A DNA stretch of 64,000 nucleotides from NCBI GenBank assembly GCA_037102815.1, contig BTPP01000004.1, positions 3,224,001-3,288,000 of the forward strand. The letters run 5' to 3'. Below the pieces are notes generated by a model. It was not told where the DNA came from, ran no database searches, and was given only the letters and a program-made list of their open reading frames with translations. Source of the stretch: Neurospora intermedia (lineage: Eukaryota > Ascomycota > Sordariomycetes > Sordariales > Sordariaceae). Positions 37,380 to 48,702 of the stretch are shown here, in pieces; within the stretch, counting starts at the first letter, position 1; every line of letters starts with the position of its first letter. A program made the translations under genes and the position numbers.

Positions 37380-39590
37380 ATGGGTATCTCCAGCTCGCCC
37401 TCCGAGCACAGTACCAACGTCGAGCGGAAGAATCCCGTCGTCGAAGGCATTGATATCGAACAACACGCCGTTGCCGAATCCCATCTCGTCAACACCACGG
37501 TGAAGAACATCAGCTGGAAGGGCGTCACGGTAACAGTCAAGGACAGAGAGACGAAGGAATCAAAGAACATTGTCGACAATGTGGAGGGTATCGTAGAAGC
37601 CGGTATGTCTTCCCATTTCCCTCTTTACCCACCTGACTCAATACCTCATCCACTAACACCTCTTTGTTTTTTTTTCCCCTTCACCAGGCGAGATCCTAGC
37701 CTGCATGGGCCCTTCAGGATCCGGCAAGACCACTCTACTCAACTTCCTCGCGTCCCGCCCCCTCCCTTCCGCCTCCGGCGGTGGCACCACCACCTCCGGG
37801 TCTGTCCTCATCAACGGCCAACCCACTTCCACCTCTACCTTCCGTGAGATCACCCGCTTCGTCGAGCAGGAAGATACTTTGATCGGGTCGCTCACAGTGA
37901 GGGAGACTCTCGACTTCTCGTTTCGACTTGCCAGCTCGTCCAAGGTTCTCCCCAAGAGGGAGAGGATTGCCAGGATTGAAGGATTACTTGATGCTTTTGG
38001 GCTGAGAGAGCAGAAGGATGCGCTGATCGGAACGCCAATTCGCAAGGGAATCAGCGGTGGGCAGAAGAGGAGGGTGAGCGTGGCAAGTCAGTTGATCACC
38101 AGTCCGAGGATTCTGTTTCTGGATGAGCCAACGAGTGGGTTGGATAGTAAGGCCGGGTGGGAGGTGGTCAAGTACTTAAAGGAGGTTGCGAGGAGGAATA
38201 ATGTGAGGCTTCTTTCTCCTTCCTTGTGCTGATATTTACCTAGGTCAGGGAACTCGTGGCTAACAAGAAAAAAAAACAGTTGATCGTCATTGCTTCGATT
38301 CACCAGCCCTCCACAGCAACGTTCAATCTCTTCGACAAACTCATGCTCCTTTCCGCTGGCAAGATGCACTACTTTGGCCCTGTCGCGGGCGTCACGGAGC
38401 ACTATGAGGCCTTGGGGCACGAGGTGCCACTTCATGTCAATCCGGCCGAGTTCCTGCTTGACTTGGTCAACATCGACTTTGCTTCCGAGCGCGAGGAGGC
38501 AGTCAAGGCTTTGGATGACATGCAGACTGCTTGGCAAGGATCCGAGAGATCGAAACAGTTAACTGCCGCGGTAGCGGAGGCGGAAGCCAGAGGTGGTGAG
38601 CAAGTTGACACATCTACCGCCGGACTTGGGGGAAAGCCGGGCTTGATCGGTAGTACGGCAACACTACTCCATCGGAGTTTCGTCAAGAGTTATCGAGACG
38701 TAGTGGCGTACGGCATCAGGGCAGCAATGTACTTTGGTCTCGCCATCATGGTCGGTACTGTCTGGGTGAGACTGGATGCTGCTCAAGAGTCTATCATTCC
38801 TTTTATCAACGCTCTGTTCTTGTAAGTCTTACTTTCTCTTACCATTTCTCCTCTTTACCTCCGTGCTAATCATGGCTTTATTACCATCAGCGGCTCCGCC
38901 TTCATGTCCTTCATGGCCGTCGCCTACTGTCCCGCCTGGCTCGAAGATTACTTCCAATACGTCAAAGAACGTCGCAACGGGCTCTACGGCCCTACAGCCC
39001 TGATCATCTCCAACTTCATGATCGGCATCCCCTACCTCTTTGGTTTTTCGTTGCTGTTCTCCGTCATCTCCTACTGGCTTGTTAACTTCCAGCCCACAGC
39101 GACCGCCTTCTTCACCTGGGTATTCTGGCTCTTCTGCGACCTTTTGGCGGCAGAAAGTCTGGTGGTGTTTATGTCCTCGCTCTTCCCCTCCTTTGTTATT
39201 TCCCTTGCCTTGGTCGCCTTCGCCAACGGCCTGTGGATGAGCGTCGATGGGTTCATGGTGCAGCCGACGATCTTGAACGTGTTTTACAAATACGTGTTCC
39301 ATTACTGGGACTATCAGAAGTATGTGTTTGAGAACATGATGATCAACGAGTTCAAGGATCGGGTGTATACGTGTGGAAAATTGCCCGAGGGAATGACGGG
39401 TGTTAATGGGAGCAATTGCCAGTGCATGTACCAGACTGATTTGGCGGATCAGTGTCTGATTAGGGGGCAGGGCGTGTTGGATCAGTATGGGTATAAGCCA
39501 GGCAAGCAGGGAAGGGATATTGGGATTATGTTTTGTATTATTGTTGGGTGGAGGTTGGCTGCCTGGGTGGTGCTGAAGTTGAAGAAGTGA
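37380..39590 (+). CDS. ABCG-family half-transporter (659 aa)
   Basis: Four exons, 37380-37602, 37688-38202, 38280-38821 and 38891-39590, join in frame. The nucleotide-binding domain comes first. Walker A is GPSGSGKTT at 82-90, the Q-loop region is RFVEQED near 131-137, the signature is ISGGQ at 196-200, Walker B is ILFLDEP at 216-222, and the switch His is in IHQPS early in exon 3. The C-terminal half has about six hydrophobic segments of the ABC2 membrane type, with a Cys-rich extracellular loop before the last one (CGK...NCQCMY...QC). One NBD followed by one membrane domain is the ABCG/WHITE half-transporter order, so it must dimerise. Substrate is unknown. Candidates include lipids, sterols or drugs at the plasma membrane or an organelle. 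All catalytic motifs look intact. Introns are 85, 77 and 69 nt. Confidence 0.95.
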
Positions 39591-39936
39591 ATTGTTGGGG
39601 TTTGTAGGTGGCTGAGAAACGCGGGTTGTTTTTGGCAAGTTGTGTTTTATTAGCGGCAGCCTGTTTTGTTTTGTTTTGTTTTGTTGTGTTTTGATGTTTG
39701 AGAAGGGGAAGACATATACGCACCCTGCGATTTACTTTACGTAAAGGTACTCTACCAGTTTCCTTATCTTTCATAATTCTTGACTACCACAACCATATCA
39801 TCGTCCAAAACTACCGTGCCCCCAAGTCGAATGCGCATATGCCACATATTCGGAAGAGGTTTTGTATTCAACGATTTTCCTTCCTACCTTATTATCAAAA
39901 GTCCATTCCCATACTCAAAATCCCAGAGCCTCGGTA
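39591..39936. other. Short tail-to-tail intergenic with TTTTG microsatellite
   Basis: 346 nt lie between the convergent stops of the ABC transporter and the membrane protein gene, so the 3' UTRs probably overlap. A (TTTTG)-type microsatellite lies at about 39663-39693. Confidence 0.6.
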
Positions 39937-41224
39937 TTACCCCGTTTCCGTATCCCCCGTCAACCCACCCTCAGTTCCATCATGCAAGACCGCATCCTCC
40001 CTAACGGCCATATACCACCCTGGCGTCCACCCAGGATGTCCCAATCGACTCTTTAACCAACAAGTTTGTTTCCCATTATAATTCCCCCACCCAGCCCCGA
40101 TACAATTGTCTACCTCGGCGCACCGATCAATGCACGTCTCGATCGAGTCGGACTCCCGGTGCGTGATCTCCACGGCACCCGCTAGCGAGTTGTAGTCCCG
40201 ATCGCAAAGCAACACATAGCCCTTCCCGTGGCTGGACGAGGTTGTGACAGTATCGTTGGAGGGCGTATACAGAGTCAGGTTGTTGTTGGGGCAAATGATG
40301 GATGTTGAAGGGGTGATGGTGGCGTAGGCGGTGGGTGGGGGGAGGTTGGCTGTGTGTGTCCAGGAGGGGTGGGCGGTGGTTGTTGTTGTTGTGGTTGGCG
40401 TCGGGCTGAGAGAAATGCACCCAGTTAGTGATGAACCGGAAAGCGATTTTGGGGGTGGGAGACGAAAGATAGGAGACGAACGGGACAGACGGCGAAGACG
40501 ACTCCACCACCGCCCCGTCTCCGACCCGGAGGGCCAAGGCAGGAAAGGTGGAGTAAGTCATGCCCCGAGCCTATCCCGGCCGTTCATGTTTCAACGGTCA
40601 TGTTTCCTCAACCTGCATCAACCTTCAAAGGCAAGAGAGAGAGAAAAAAAAAAAAGAACAAACTCACCTATTCTCATCCTTCTGACCACCCCCCTTCCCA
40701 GCACCAACACCCACCCCCACACCCACCGCGACTCCAACCACAATCAGGAAAATCCCAATCGCTAACAACCACCAAGCCACCTGTCTTTTAGTCCCCAGGC
40801 CACAACAGTACCGCTTGTTTTTGCCGTTGCCATCCCCGTCGCCATTACCAGCTTCCTTGTCGTTTATCCCGGCTGCGGTGGATTCCGCAACCGTATTTAT
40901 CCCGGATACCGAGCCAATGTTCCCATATTGTGAATCTCCGTACGGTTTAGCAAGGATGTATGCCTGGTATGGAGAGGCGCTCGAGATGGTGGATGTTGGC
41001 GCATACGAGGATAGTTTATCGTCTTGGACTTGGTGAGGGCTGACTTCGAGGGTGGAGTGCGGAGCGGGTTCTAGGCCTGGTTGGCCTTCTGGGTGATGTA
41101 GCTGTTGCAATGATGAAGGATGATCATGAGGAGAGGGAGCTCGTTCAATGCCTTGGTAAGGAGCATGTTCCCAGGGTGCTAGCTCGGGGGCGTTCGCGGC
41201 CGCCCGGCTGGATCTGTCTTCCAT
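39937..41224 (-). CDS. Single-pass membrane protein with Cys-rich PAN/apple-like ectodomain (341 aa)
   Basis: Exons 41224-40668 and 40405-39937 (minus strand) join in frame to 341 aa. The intron is 261 nt, with donor GTGAGT, branch ACTAAC and acceptor CTCTCAG. Residues 1-145 are hydrophilic, Pro/Ser/His-rich and probably cytoplasmic. Residues about 149-175 form one long Gly/Val-rich transmembrane helix preceded by basic residues and a Cys-Cys pair that could be palmitoylated. A Thr/Pro-rich stalk follows, then a domain of about 90 residues containing CDRDY, CIDRCAEVDNCIGAGW and CWLK, the cysteine spacing of fungal PAN/apple-like modules that bind protein or carbohydrate. No enzyme motif is present. 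It is probably a cell-surface protein. Its role is unknown. Confidence 0.82.
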
Positions 41225-42000
41225 TATTGTTCTTGAGTGAGGTAGGGTTAAGGTTGTTTGTTCTTGTTGTTGCTGTTCGTGACACAGACTCAGAGTGAGC
41301 GTCAGTCAGCCACGCAGATAATCTTGCTGTTGTCGCCAAGCCAGGAACTGGATGCTATCGGCTTTGCTTCATCCTTCACGTATGGAAAGCGTGTTTGAGA
41401 TTGTTTGGAGACAGAAAGATGGATGCATGGGAAAGGGGAAGAAAGAGATCCTCAGGGCTGAAGGAACTGAGTGCAAATGACAGGCAGAAAGTCCGAGGAT
41501 CCACCGTGACTACAACCATGTGCTACTGTATGCATGGTAGGTTGTACACGGTAGACATTAAGATAACGTCTGGCTGAGTGGGCGCTTGAGCTACTGCACC
41601 CATCCCCAACATTGTGGACAAAACATGTTGGTAGTAACTGACGAGAGCCTATCAAAACAAGCTTTATTGGCGATCCTGCTATTCGATCCTTCCTGCAGGG
41701 CTCTCACCAAGATCCAGTTCGGGGTCAGCTTACCCTTACACGACAACAAGGAGATCTTACGCCCGGCTACGTGTCTCTCTGATTGGTGATCTTTACGATA
41801 ATTGCCATAGTGCTGACATACGACTCACCTCTGGATAATAGAAGAGGACTGCCCAACTTGACGATGGGGTTTCTTTCTTTGACCATGTCATAAATATACA
41901 GTGCTATACACCCCTAATATCCCATTAATGTAGCACCCTTTACACCAACAAAGCACAGGAGCACATCTACCATAAGAACACGGCCATATTTCCGTCTTGA
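41225..42000. other. Intergenic, upstream of membrane-protein gene
   Basis: This holds the promoter side of the membrane-protein gene. I see no gene or repeat that can be supported. Confidence 0.4.
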
Positions 42001-42004
42001 ATCT

Positions 42005-42125
42005 CTCCTATAGCCGCCACCAAACCATCGCTACTATCAGTACAAAGCTCTGGTCAGCCCTGTCACTTTCCTTCAATTCATCTCTAATTTTCCCGGCACT
42101 TCCAATACGAAGGAGAGGAAAACAC
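42005..42125 (-). pseudogene. Fragment of a NACHT-type NOD-like receptor gene
   Basis: The minus strand encodes a peptide LRIGSAGKIRDELKES that matches LRIGSCAIAAKIRDELKEK in the intact receptor gene 3 kb away (DNA around 45300-45370). The similarity is also visible at the DNA level over about 90 bp, for example GAGATGA(A/G)TTGAAGGA. It corresponds to the region after the NACHT P-loop. Small in-frame length differences and loss of the surrounding domains show a decayed partial copy. No flanking similarity is obvious. It implies that this locus once held a second paralogue or a partial duplication. Confidence 0.72.
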
Positions 42126-42204
42126 GTAGGGCAGCTAGGACTGAGGTAAGCATAGTGCTGTACAACGTGTACTAGTGTTTGGGGCGGCACGCCGCGCCCT
42201 TCCG

Positions 42205-42420
42205 TATGGGTGTAAGGCTGGATTCTGGGTTGTTAAACGTACAGAGCTGGATTCTGGATTGTGGCCCGCAGTACGTCTATATTGGATTTTGGGCTGGCCT
42301 TTTCTATATTAGGTACCTCTAGTTCAAGTAGGTAGTTCTCATCAAATACTTTAGAGTTTATTCACTTTAATGCCAGGGGGCTGCGCCCCCCGGGACCCCC
42401 CCCCCCCCCCCCCCCCCCCT
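42205..42420. repeat. Degenerate TGGATTCTGG repeats, GC hairpin and 24-nt poly-C run
   Basis: Three spaced units of the form CTGGATTCTGGGTTGT occur at about 42221, 42247 and 42281. A self-complementary GGGGGCTGCGCCCCC lies at 42376-42390, followed by an uninterrupted C run at 42396-42419. The composition is unlike the flanks, which suggests remnant repetitive DNA, but I cannot name a family. Confidence 0.6.
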
Positions 42421-43081
42421 TACACAGTAGAGTATAGTCGTGTTTTGCGCCGTTAATAGATTGTGAGTTAAGAGGTTAGTGCTAACAATTTTTTATGTGG
42501 AAATCTGAGGCAGAAAAGTCCGTGCGGTAACATTTAGCTAGTGCACGCGGCATTTAGTATGAGGATCGCCCGCGAAAAGTCTTAACACACTACCCGGATT
42601 CTTGACCCGCCCAGCTGCTGTAAGTATATAGAGATGTTAAGCAGTACTTACTCCGTCAGGAAGGGTGCAGAGGTGCTGTGTAGGGCAGTTGCGAGAGCCT
42701 ATTACGCGGGTGCTTCACCTGAGCGCCCTGAAGGTTAGGTTGGTGGGAGTTTGAGGATGATGTGTATCTGCTTGCTGGTGTGTGAAAGCAATCGGTTCCG
42801 AGGCACCGTAGAAAGAAGCCCTGAACAACATCGGCATCTGTCCGGATACCGCTCACAAGCGACACCCGTTCGTACACTGCAGGTTGAAGGGAGGCTAGGT
42901 AACGATGACGATAGCATGTAGTACCGGTGGCACGCACGGTGATGTTCTCTCCAAATTCATGTCTCGCTCAGACTGTTCTTATATCACGATTTTCCCAGTC
43001 GTCGACTCAGTGTCCTTCCACAAGTCAGCGGCGTTCGTCTGTGTATGTCCTTTGAGTTGACATCCACATTTGACGTATTCA
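42421..43081. other. Intergenic downstream of the NACHT-ankyrin gene
   Basis: No gene was recognised. The first half is AT-richer and may be decayed repeat DNA. The second half is probably the 3' UTR of the receptor gene. Confidence 0.35.
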
Positions 43082-46000
43082 CTAGAGCTCCACCGCTTTA
43101 GCTCTGTTACTGCCAGCAGCGTGGGAGAGCGCTGTCCGGCCCTCCTTATCTTTCTTGTCAAGGTCGATTTTCGCGGTATCAATCAATATCTTGACTATGG
43201 TACCGTCACCATCCGCTTCGGCGGCGTAACTTAACGGCGTTCTGCCCTCATAATCACTGGCGTCAACATTGACCTTTCCCGTTCTTATGATTAGTTGTAC
43301 CATCTCTTCCACTACATTGCTGTTCTGACCTGAAACTGTGTAGCTCAGGGGTGTCCGGCGCGAAGGATCTTGCAGGTCAATCTCTACACCCCTTGACCCA
43401 AGGAGGAGTCTCACAACTTCAAGGCAGCCATACTGAGCGGCATAGCTCAGCGGTGTACGGCCTGCCTTGTCCGGAAGGTTGAGCTCAACGCCTTTACTCC
43501 CAATGAGGAGCTTCACAACATCAACGCAATCCTTCTCAGCTGCATAGCTGAGCGCTGCCCTGCCTTTGATGTCCGCAAAGTTGAGATCAACGTGTTCATT
43601 CTCAAGAAGAAGGCTCACAGCTTCCGGGAAGCCGGCCTCTGCTGAATAGCTCAGTGCGGTTCGGCCACCACAGCACGCTGCATTGATTGATACGGCGCGG
43701 TTCGCAGCCTCTTGCCCATCTGACCCCATCCCCTGCCTCAGAAGAAGTGACACAGTCGATGTCCTGCCAGCCCTGGCAGCTAACATGAGGGGAGTCCGAC
43801 CAAACAGATCAACTGCGTTAGCATTGTAGGACTGTTCCAGAAGGAACGATACTACATCACTATGCCCCTCTTCCGCTGCTAAATGGAGTGCTTGTGGTTC
43901 CTTGACGCATCCCCTTTCAAGAAGCAGTGACACAACTGAAGTATGACCGCTTCGGGCCGCTAAGACGAGAGGAGATAATTCTTCATCATAGTTCTTTGCT
44001 TTGGTATCAGCTCCGCTGTTAGGCAGAAGTGACACAGTTTTGTCACAACCTTTGGCGGCAGCGACGCGAATTCCTCCGCGGCTCCTCCAGTAATTGGGAC
44101 TGCATCCCCCATCGAGCAATAGTCTCACAATGTCCGCTCTTCCCATCATGATTGCACGAATCAGAGCATGACGGCTGTTCTCAATCCAATCTTTGCCCTT
44201 GCTAAAGTGCGCGGGGTATTCGAACAAAATGTCATTGTTGGTTTCTAAGGGAACGGCCGCAATGGATAAAGCCGGAGGAAACTTGTCAGTCTCGGCAGCC
44301 CGGAAGCGAATTCTTCCCTGTGATTGCCACTGCTCATACCATGATGTAGAAGGAAATTTGGGACCTTTTTGATTAGAGAGAGCTTCTAGCAGGACCTTGA
44401 CTGTACTTTCGCTTCTCGGTCCGGATGCTAAGGCTGCAAACAGGGGAGTCAGGAAGTTCCCAGGTTCCAGGGTCAAACAGGCCTGAGGATCGGTATGTTT
44501 TGTTATGAGTGAAGAAAGGCCCAGTTCGGCTAGGACGTAGAGTAGACTGGTCTGCGATGTATATCGACTGGCCCGAATCTTGTCGAACTGATAATAATAG
44601 AAAGTCCAGCGGCGTAGGGGGAAGTTATGTATAAACTGCCTCTGATCAACATTTCTTGATTCTGCCTCCTCGCTGTGCTGGAGAATGTTACGCACAGCAT
44701 AGCCAAGCAAGGAAAACCTCATTCTGGCTTGGTCGCGAAGGGAGACAGCCGCGGTTCTCCTTATCCGTTCTGCAGGGCTCGTCATAGCTTCCTCGCACAG
44801 AGGACTGCTTGACAGATCAAACATGAGGACGTGGTAACAGCACTGTTTCAGCCGGTCGTGACCTTCCCCTTCAGGGTTTTCCGTACGATCGGGCCACAGA
44901 TCTCTCAACCCATCTTCTTTCAACAGGAAATCGCGAACTGACTCGTGTATGAACTGCACAGTATAGCTTTTTGCGACTTCCGCCACTCCTTTTGAAACGT
45001 TGCGGATGTACTTTTCGATCATTGCCATTGACGTTTCCTCAAGCCCTCCGGAGAGATCCGCATCGCCGGAGACCTGCATCAGCAAGTAGAACTGTTGTGG
45101 TGCAATTGGTTCGCGTGCGAAGAGCAACCATTGAAGACAGAGCAGGAGCTCGTCTTGATCACGTGTATCGCGCATGAGGATGCTGCGATAAAGTTGATGT
45201 AAGTCGTCCGGTATTTCCCTTAATTTCTGTTGAAGCTGTCGTGGATGGCGGCCTCTGTCAAACTCAGTGCTCAGCATCTCGGTTACAAGCACTACCCACA
45301 TAAAGATTCCCTGTGACTTCTCCTTCAACTCATCTCGAATTTTTGCAGCAATAGCACAACTCCCAATCCTCAACTCGCTCTCCACATATGCCTCAATGTC
45401 CTGGTCATGTCCTTTTTGTCGGTCGAGGAGCAACTCCAGGCCCACCTCTGTCGTAATCTGGGGATAGTACCTGCTGGAAAAGAAGACCCTGAATTTTATC
45501 CCCGAGAGGTTCGCCGTCTTCACGATATGCTCCAATGATCGCACCATCTTTCGAACCTGACTTTCGTCGCATTCATCGAGGGCATCGATAAAGCAAACTG
45601 CAGACAAATCCCCAAGAGACGCAACGGCCTTTTCAAAGAGCACTTCCAGTAACTCCAGAGTCCAGATGTTTTCATCCAGGAGATTCCACCGTTCAAGGCC
45701 TGCTTGCTTAAAGATCGACTTGAGCTTAGAATTGATCGTGAGCAACTGAACTAGCAACGCGCGATACATGCCCGGTGTTGACTTCTCCAATTCGGTTCCT
45801 CTGGCGTTGAAGAAGAAAGAGATGGTAACTGTATGTTGGCCCAATCGTGATTCGCGGAACTTGTGATCAGTGAACTTCATTATGGTTGACTTTCCTGTCC
45901 CAGGCTTCCCTTTCATCCACAAGAGCCCGTAATGGTCGTGAAGCTTCTCATCATCTAGCCAATCTTGGTATTGTCTGGAGTCGAGTAACCATTGGCAAGT

Positions 46001-47305
46001 TTTGGAGTGAGCCCGCCTGATACCCATCTTCCGAGAATCAATCTGTGGGAATTTCAACTTTTCGATGAAGGCAAATGCAATCTCATCTTCGGTGAGTCCT
46101 ATCTCCGCCGGAAGAGTGGGTGATGTGGATTTTGGTTTGTCAAGTGTTGCAATTTCCGGTGACTTTGGTAATATGGCCAGTGAGTGTGCTGCCAGATTTC
46201 GAATCGCATGAACCACTTTCTTATATTCGCTATCGTTATTTCCCGTGAATCGGCACATGTCCATATGGTTACGGCTGATGCGTTGCGTTGTCTCGCAGTC
46301 AATGAGAAGGCTGGATGCAGTATCTTCAACCACCTGTTTGCCCTGGTTAGGAATCCTGACGCTTTGAGGGGTCGCGAGTGCAGTTTGGACGTTGTGGGGG
46401 AAGATGGCATGGCGGATATGCTCACCTTTCTATTAAAGAGCAGGGGAACGCCAAGCTCTTCCTGGAACGAGTATATGCTCCAGTTCCGTTGTCGGGCAAG
46501 AGGGTTAAACTCGTTTCGGAGCTCTTCAAGTCTGTCGGATTTCCCTAGCAGGGTGTCAACAACGTGATTGTTGACAGAAACGCCAAGCCCTCGAATGGCT
46601 CGCTCCAAGAGTTTATGCAGGGCTCCCCGAGGGTCGGCTCCTCCATGAGGGGTTCCAAAAAAAATGAGCGCAGTGGTAGAGGTAAATACGTCTCTCAGTC
46701 GTGCAAGGTTGGACTGACAACGTTCGGAGCGTCGGAGCGCCTCCTTTACCAGGATGCCACCAAGACTATGGGCGACAAAGAGCAGAGGCCTGGAAGAATC
46801 GGCGTCGCGTTCTGCTCCAAGTTGTAGGAGGAAGTTCCACGCCATGTCGTAGACAGTACTCTTGGGCCCAGGACCCTGGAAGTGATGGCGTAAATGAGTA
46901 TCATAGCCGTAGGTCAAGATCCTTGCGTTCGGTAAGGCGTCGGGAAGCAGGTCGCGAGGCCAATAGACTGGAGCATATTTATCTCCTGATGTACGGCTGG
47001 ACCTTGAGAAGGGGGCAAGTCTTTGTTTCTTGGAGGGAGGTTCGCCGGAGTCGCATGGAGCCGCCGCAACATCGCCTTTTTTGTGCGTCCATGTTTGTTC
47101 AGGATGACCAGTGAATCCGTGCACAAACACAACACTGTTACGGGGCAAAAGTTAGGCGTAGACCACAACAGGTGAGACAGAAGGGGGAGAGGAAGACGCA
47201 CTCGATAGAAGGTTCCAGAGGTTCAAACAAAACCGTAAACCCAGTGGCAGACACCGGGTCTTCGTGGGTCCGCGGTCGGCCCGCAGTCCGTTGCTTCTCA
47301 TCCAT
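43082..47305 (-). CDS. NOD-like receptor: alpha/beta hydrolase - NACHT - ankyrin repeats (1354 aa)
   Basis: Exons 47305-47202, 47134-46426 and 46333-43082 (minus strand) join in frame to 1354 aa starting MDEKQRTAGR. Introns are 67 and 92 nt with CTAAC branches. Residues about 35-270 form an alpha/beta-hydrolase domain: strand VVFVHGFTGH, nucleophile elbow AHSLGG with Ser158, and FFGTPHGG. This is the effector position of fungal NLRs. The NACHT domain has a P-loop GKPGTGKST (413-421) and Walker B CFIDALDEC (518-526), both intact. A helical winged-helix-like region follows. From about residue 985 to the end lie about ten ankyrin repeats with GRTPLSYAA-type cores. Fungal proteins of this STAND class act in self/non-self recognition and programmed cell death. 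Ligand binding by the repeats is inferred. The last repeat ends abruptly at AKAVEL. Confidence 0.92.
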
Positions 47306-48702
47306 CTGACACTTGAGCACAGAAAACCTTCACAAGGCAAGTAGGCTTCTGTCGCGCGAAAGAGATCTGGAGAGGTGTGAGATGTTTTTGCAAAACCGTC
47401 AGAGACAAATCCTAGAGAACACCAAGGATCAACAACGCCTTGTTGTCAGCCCATCTGCCCATGTATGTACTCATCCAGACTTCCCGGCCTGCACGCTATT
47501 CGCTAGTATGTGGCTGTACGATTGATGTTGAACACTTGTGATTGGATGTGTCAAATGTGTAAAGACCTGGAGGTTATCGCTATTGGGTGGTAGTGAGGGG
47601 TAGCTGCGTGGTGATGTCCCGTCGTGAGAGACTCGGCCGTACAGGTGAAAAAGAAGGCGGAGCGGCCCGGAATTCGGGCACGAAGCGGGACTCCATAGCT
47701 CAAGATCTTGGTTCAACGACCGCGGACGATTGAAATGGAAATTAAAAAAAGTGAGCCGAGGGAGGAAAGTGAGCATTAAAAGACATTTTCGAGCTCCGAC
47801 CATTGTTTCCTCTTCAACAACAGCATCGACATCCCCAAGAGGATGGTCGAGGAGATGGAGGCATCTGGTAGAGGCGCCAGGAGTTTGTGGAGTGATTGAT
47901 GGAGTATGGTGATATGCTGATGATGGTTTTAAGAGTTCGAATGGAAGATTCTTGGAAGGCATTCACTAAAAACTCAATGCAAAGACATATGCACAGCCAA
48001 TTGACAGACGCAACACACATTCAACCCCGGTACAGTACGGACACGGCATCTTGTGCCTTCGACCAGGAAAGTCCTTTTTTTGCGCGCAACACGCAGCTCT
48101 CCGGCATCTCGGGACAATGCCGCTGTTCTCTCTCCCATTGCGTGCCGTTCTCAATGGCCTCTATCGGCAGAGGCGGATACATCCCCAATTTACTCCTCGT
48201 CTCCTCGCCGTCTACCCCGGGTCGTGCCGCGGAGAAGGAAGGGGAGAAAGTAGGGAGAATTATTTAGGCTAAAAGCACATGAGCTTTGACCCCATTTTCA
48301 CCTTGTCCTACGTCATCCAGGTAGCTCGGTAGTTGTGAGTGAGGATCTCTAGAACTTCAACTGACTGGCATTCCCTGGATTGACCCTCTCGGCAGAACAG
48401 CCCACGGTAACTTCACTGGGTGACTGGCTGCGGTTGTGGTTGTCGGTTGGTGAACCTCATGTTATTTCCCCGGATTTCAACCACACTAGTTGACCGGAGG
48501 TCTGAATCTGGAACCAGGATGACGGTAACGATGATGTAGATCGTATCCGGGAAGATGGTGATCCGGGTAGCTTGGACGGTTGTATTTAAGAAAGCTTATT
48601 CCCATTAGCATAACCACGAGGTTAAGTTTGTTCCACTTACCTTCTTTTCTCCTCTGACTTGTGTTGTACGCGCCTTCATAAGCCAGCGAAGTGGAGGTCA
48701 AG
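47306..48702. other. Divergent promoter region (1.4 kb)
   Basis: This lies between the divergent starts of the receptor and the carboxylesterase. Small open frames on both strands overlap, and none has family resemblance. I see no transposon ends. Confidence 0.45.

Noticed and set aside
42360-42420. Mitochondrial-type GC palindrome
   Set aside because: A GC hairpin plus poly-C is present, but nothing else in the region looks mitochondrial and no known family can be assigned.
47471-47962. 163-residue minus-strand frame in the divergent promoter
   Set aside because: Low-complexity Ser/Pro/Leu composition, non-conserved appearance, and it sits between two well-defined gene starts.
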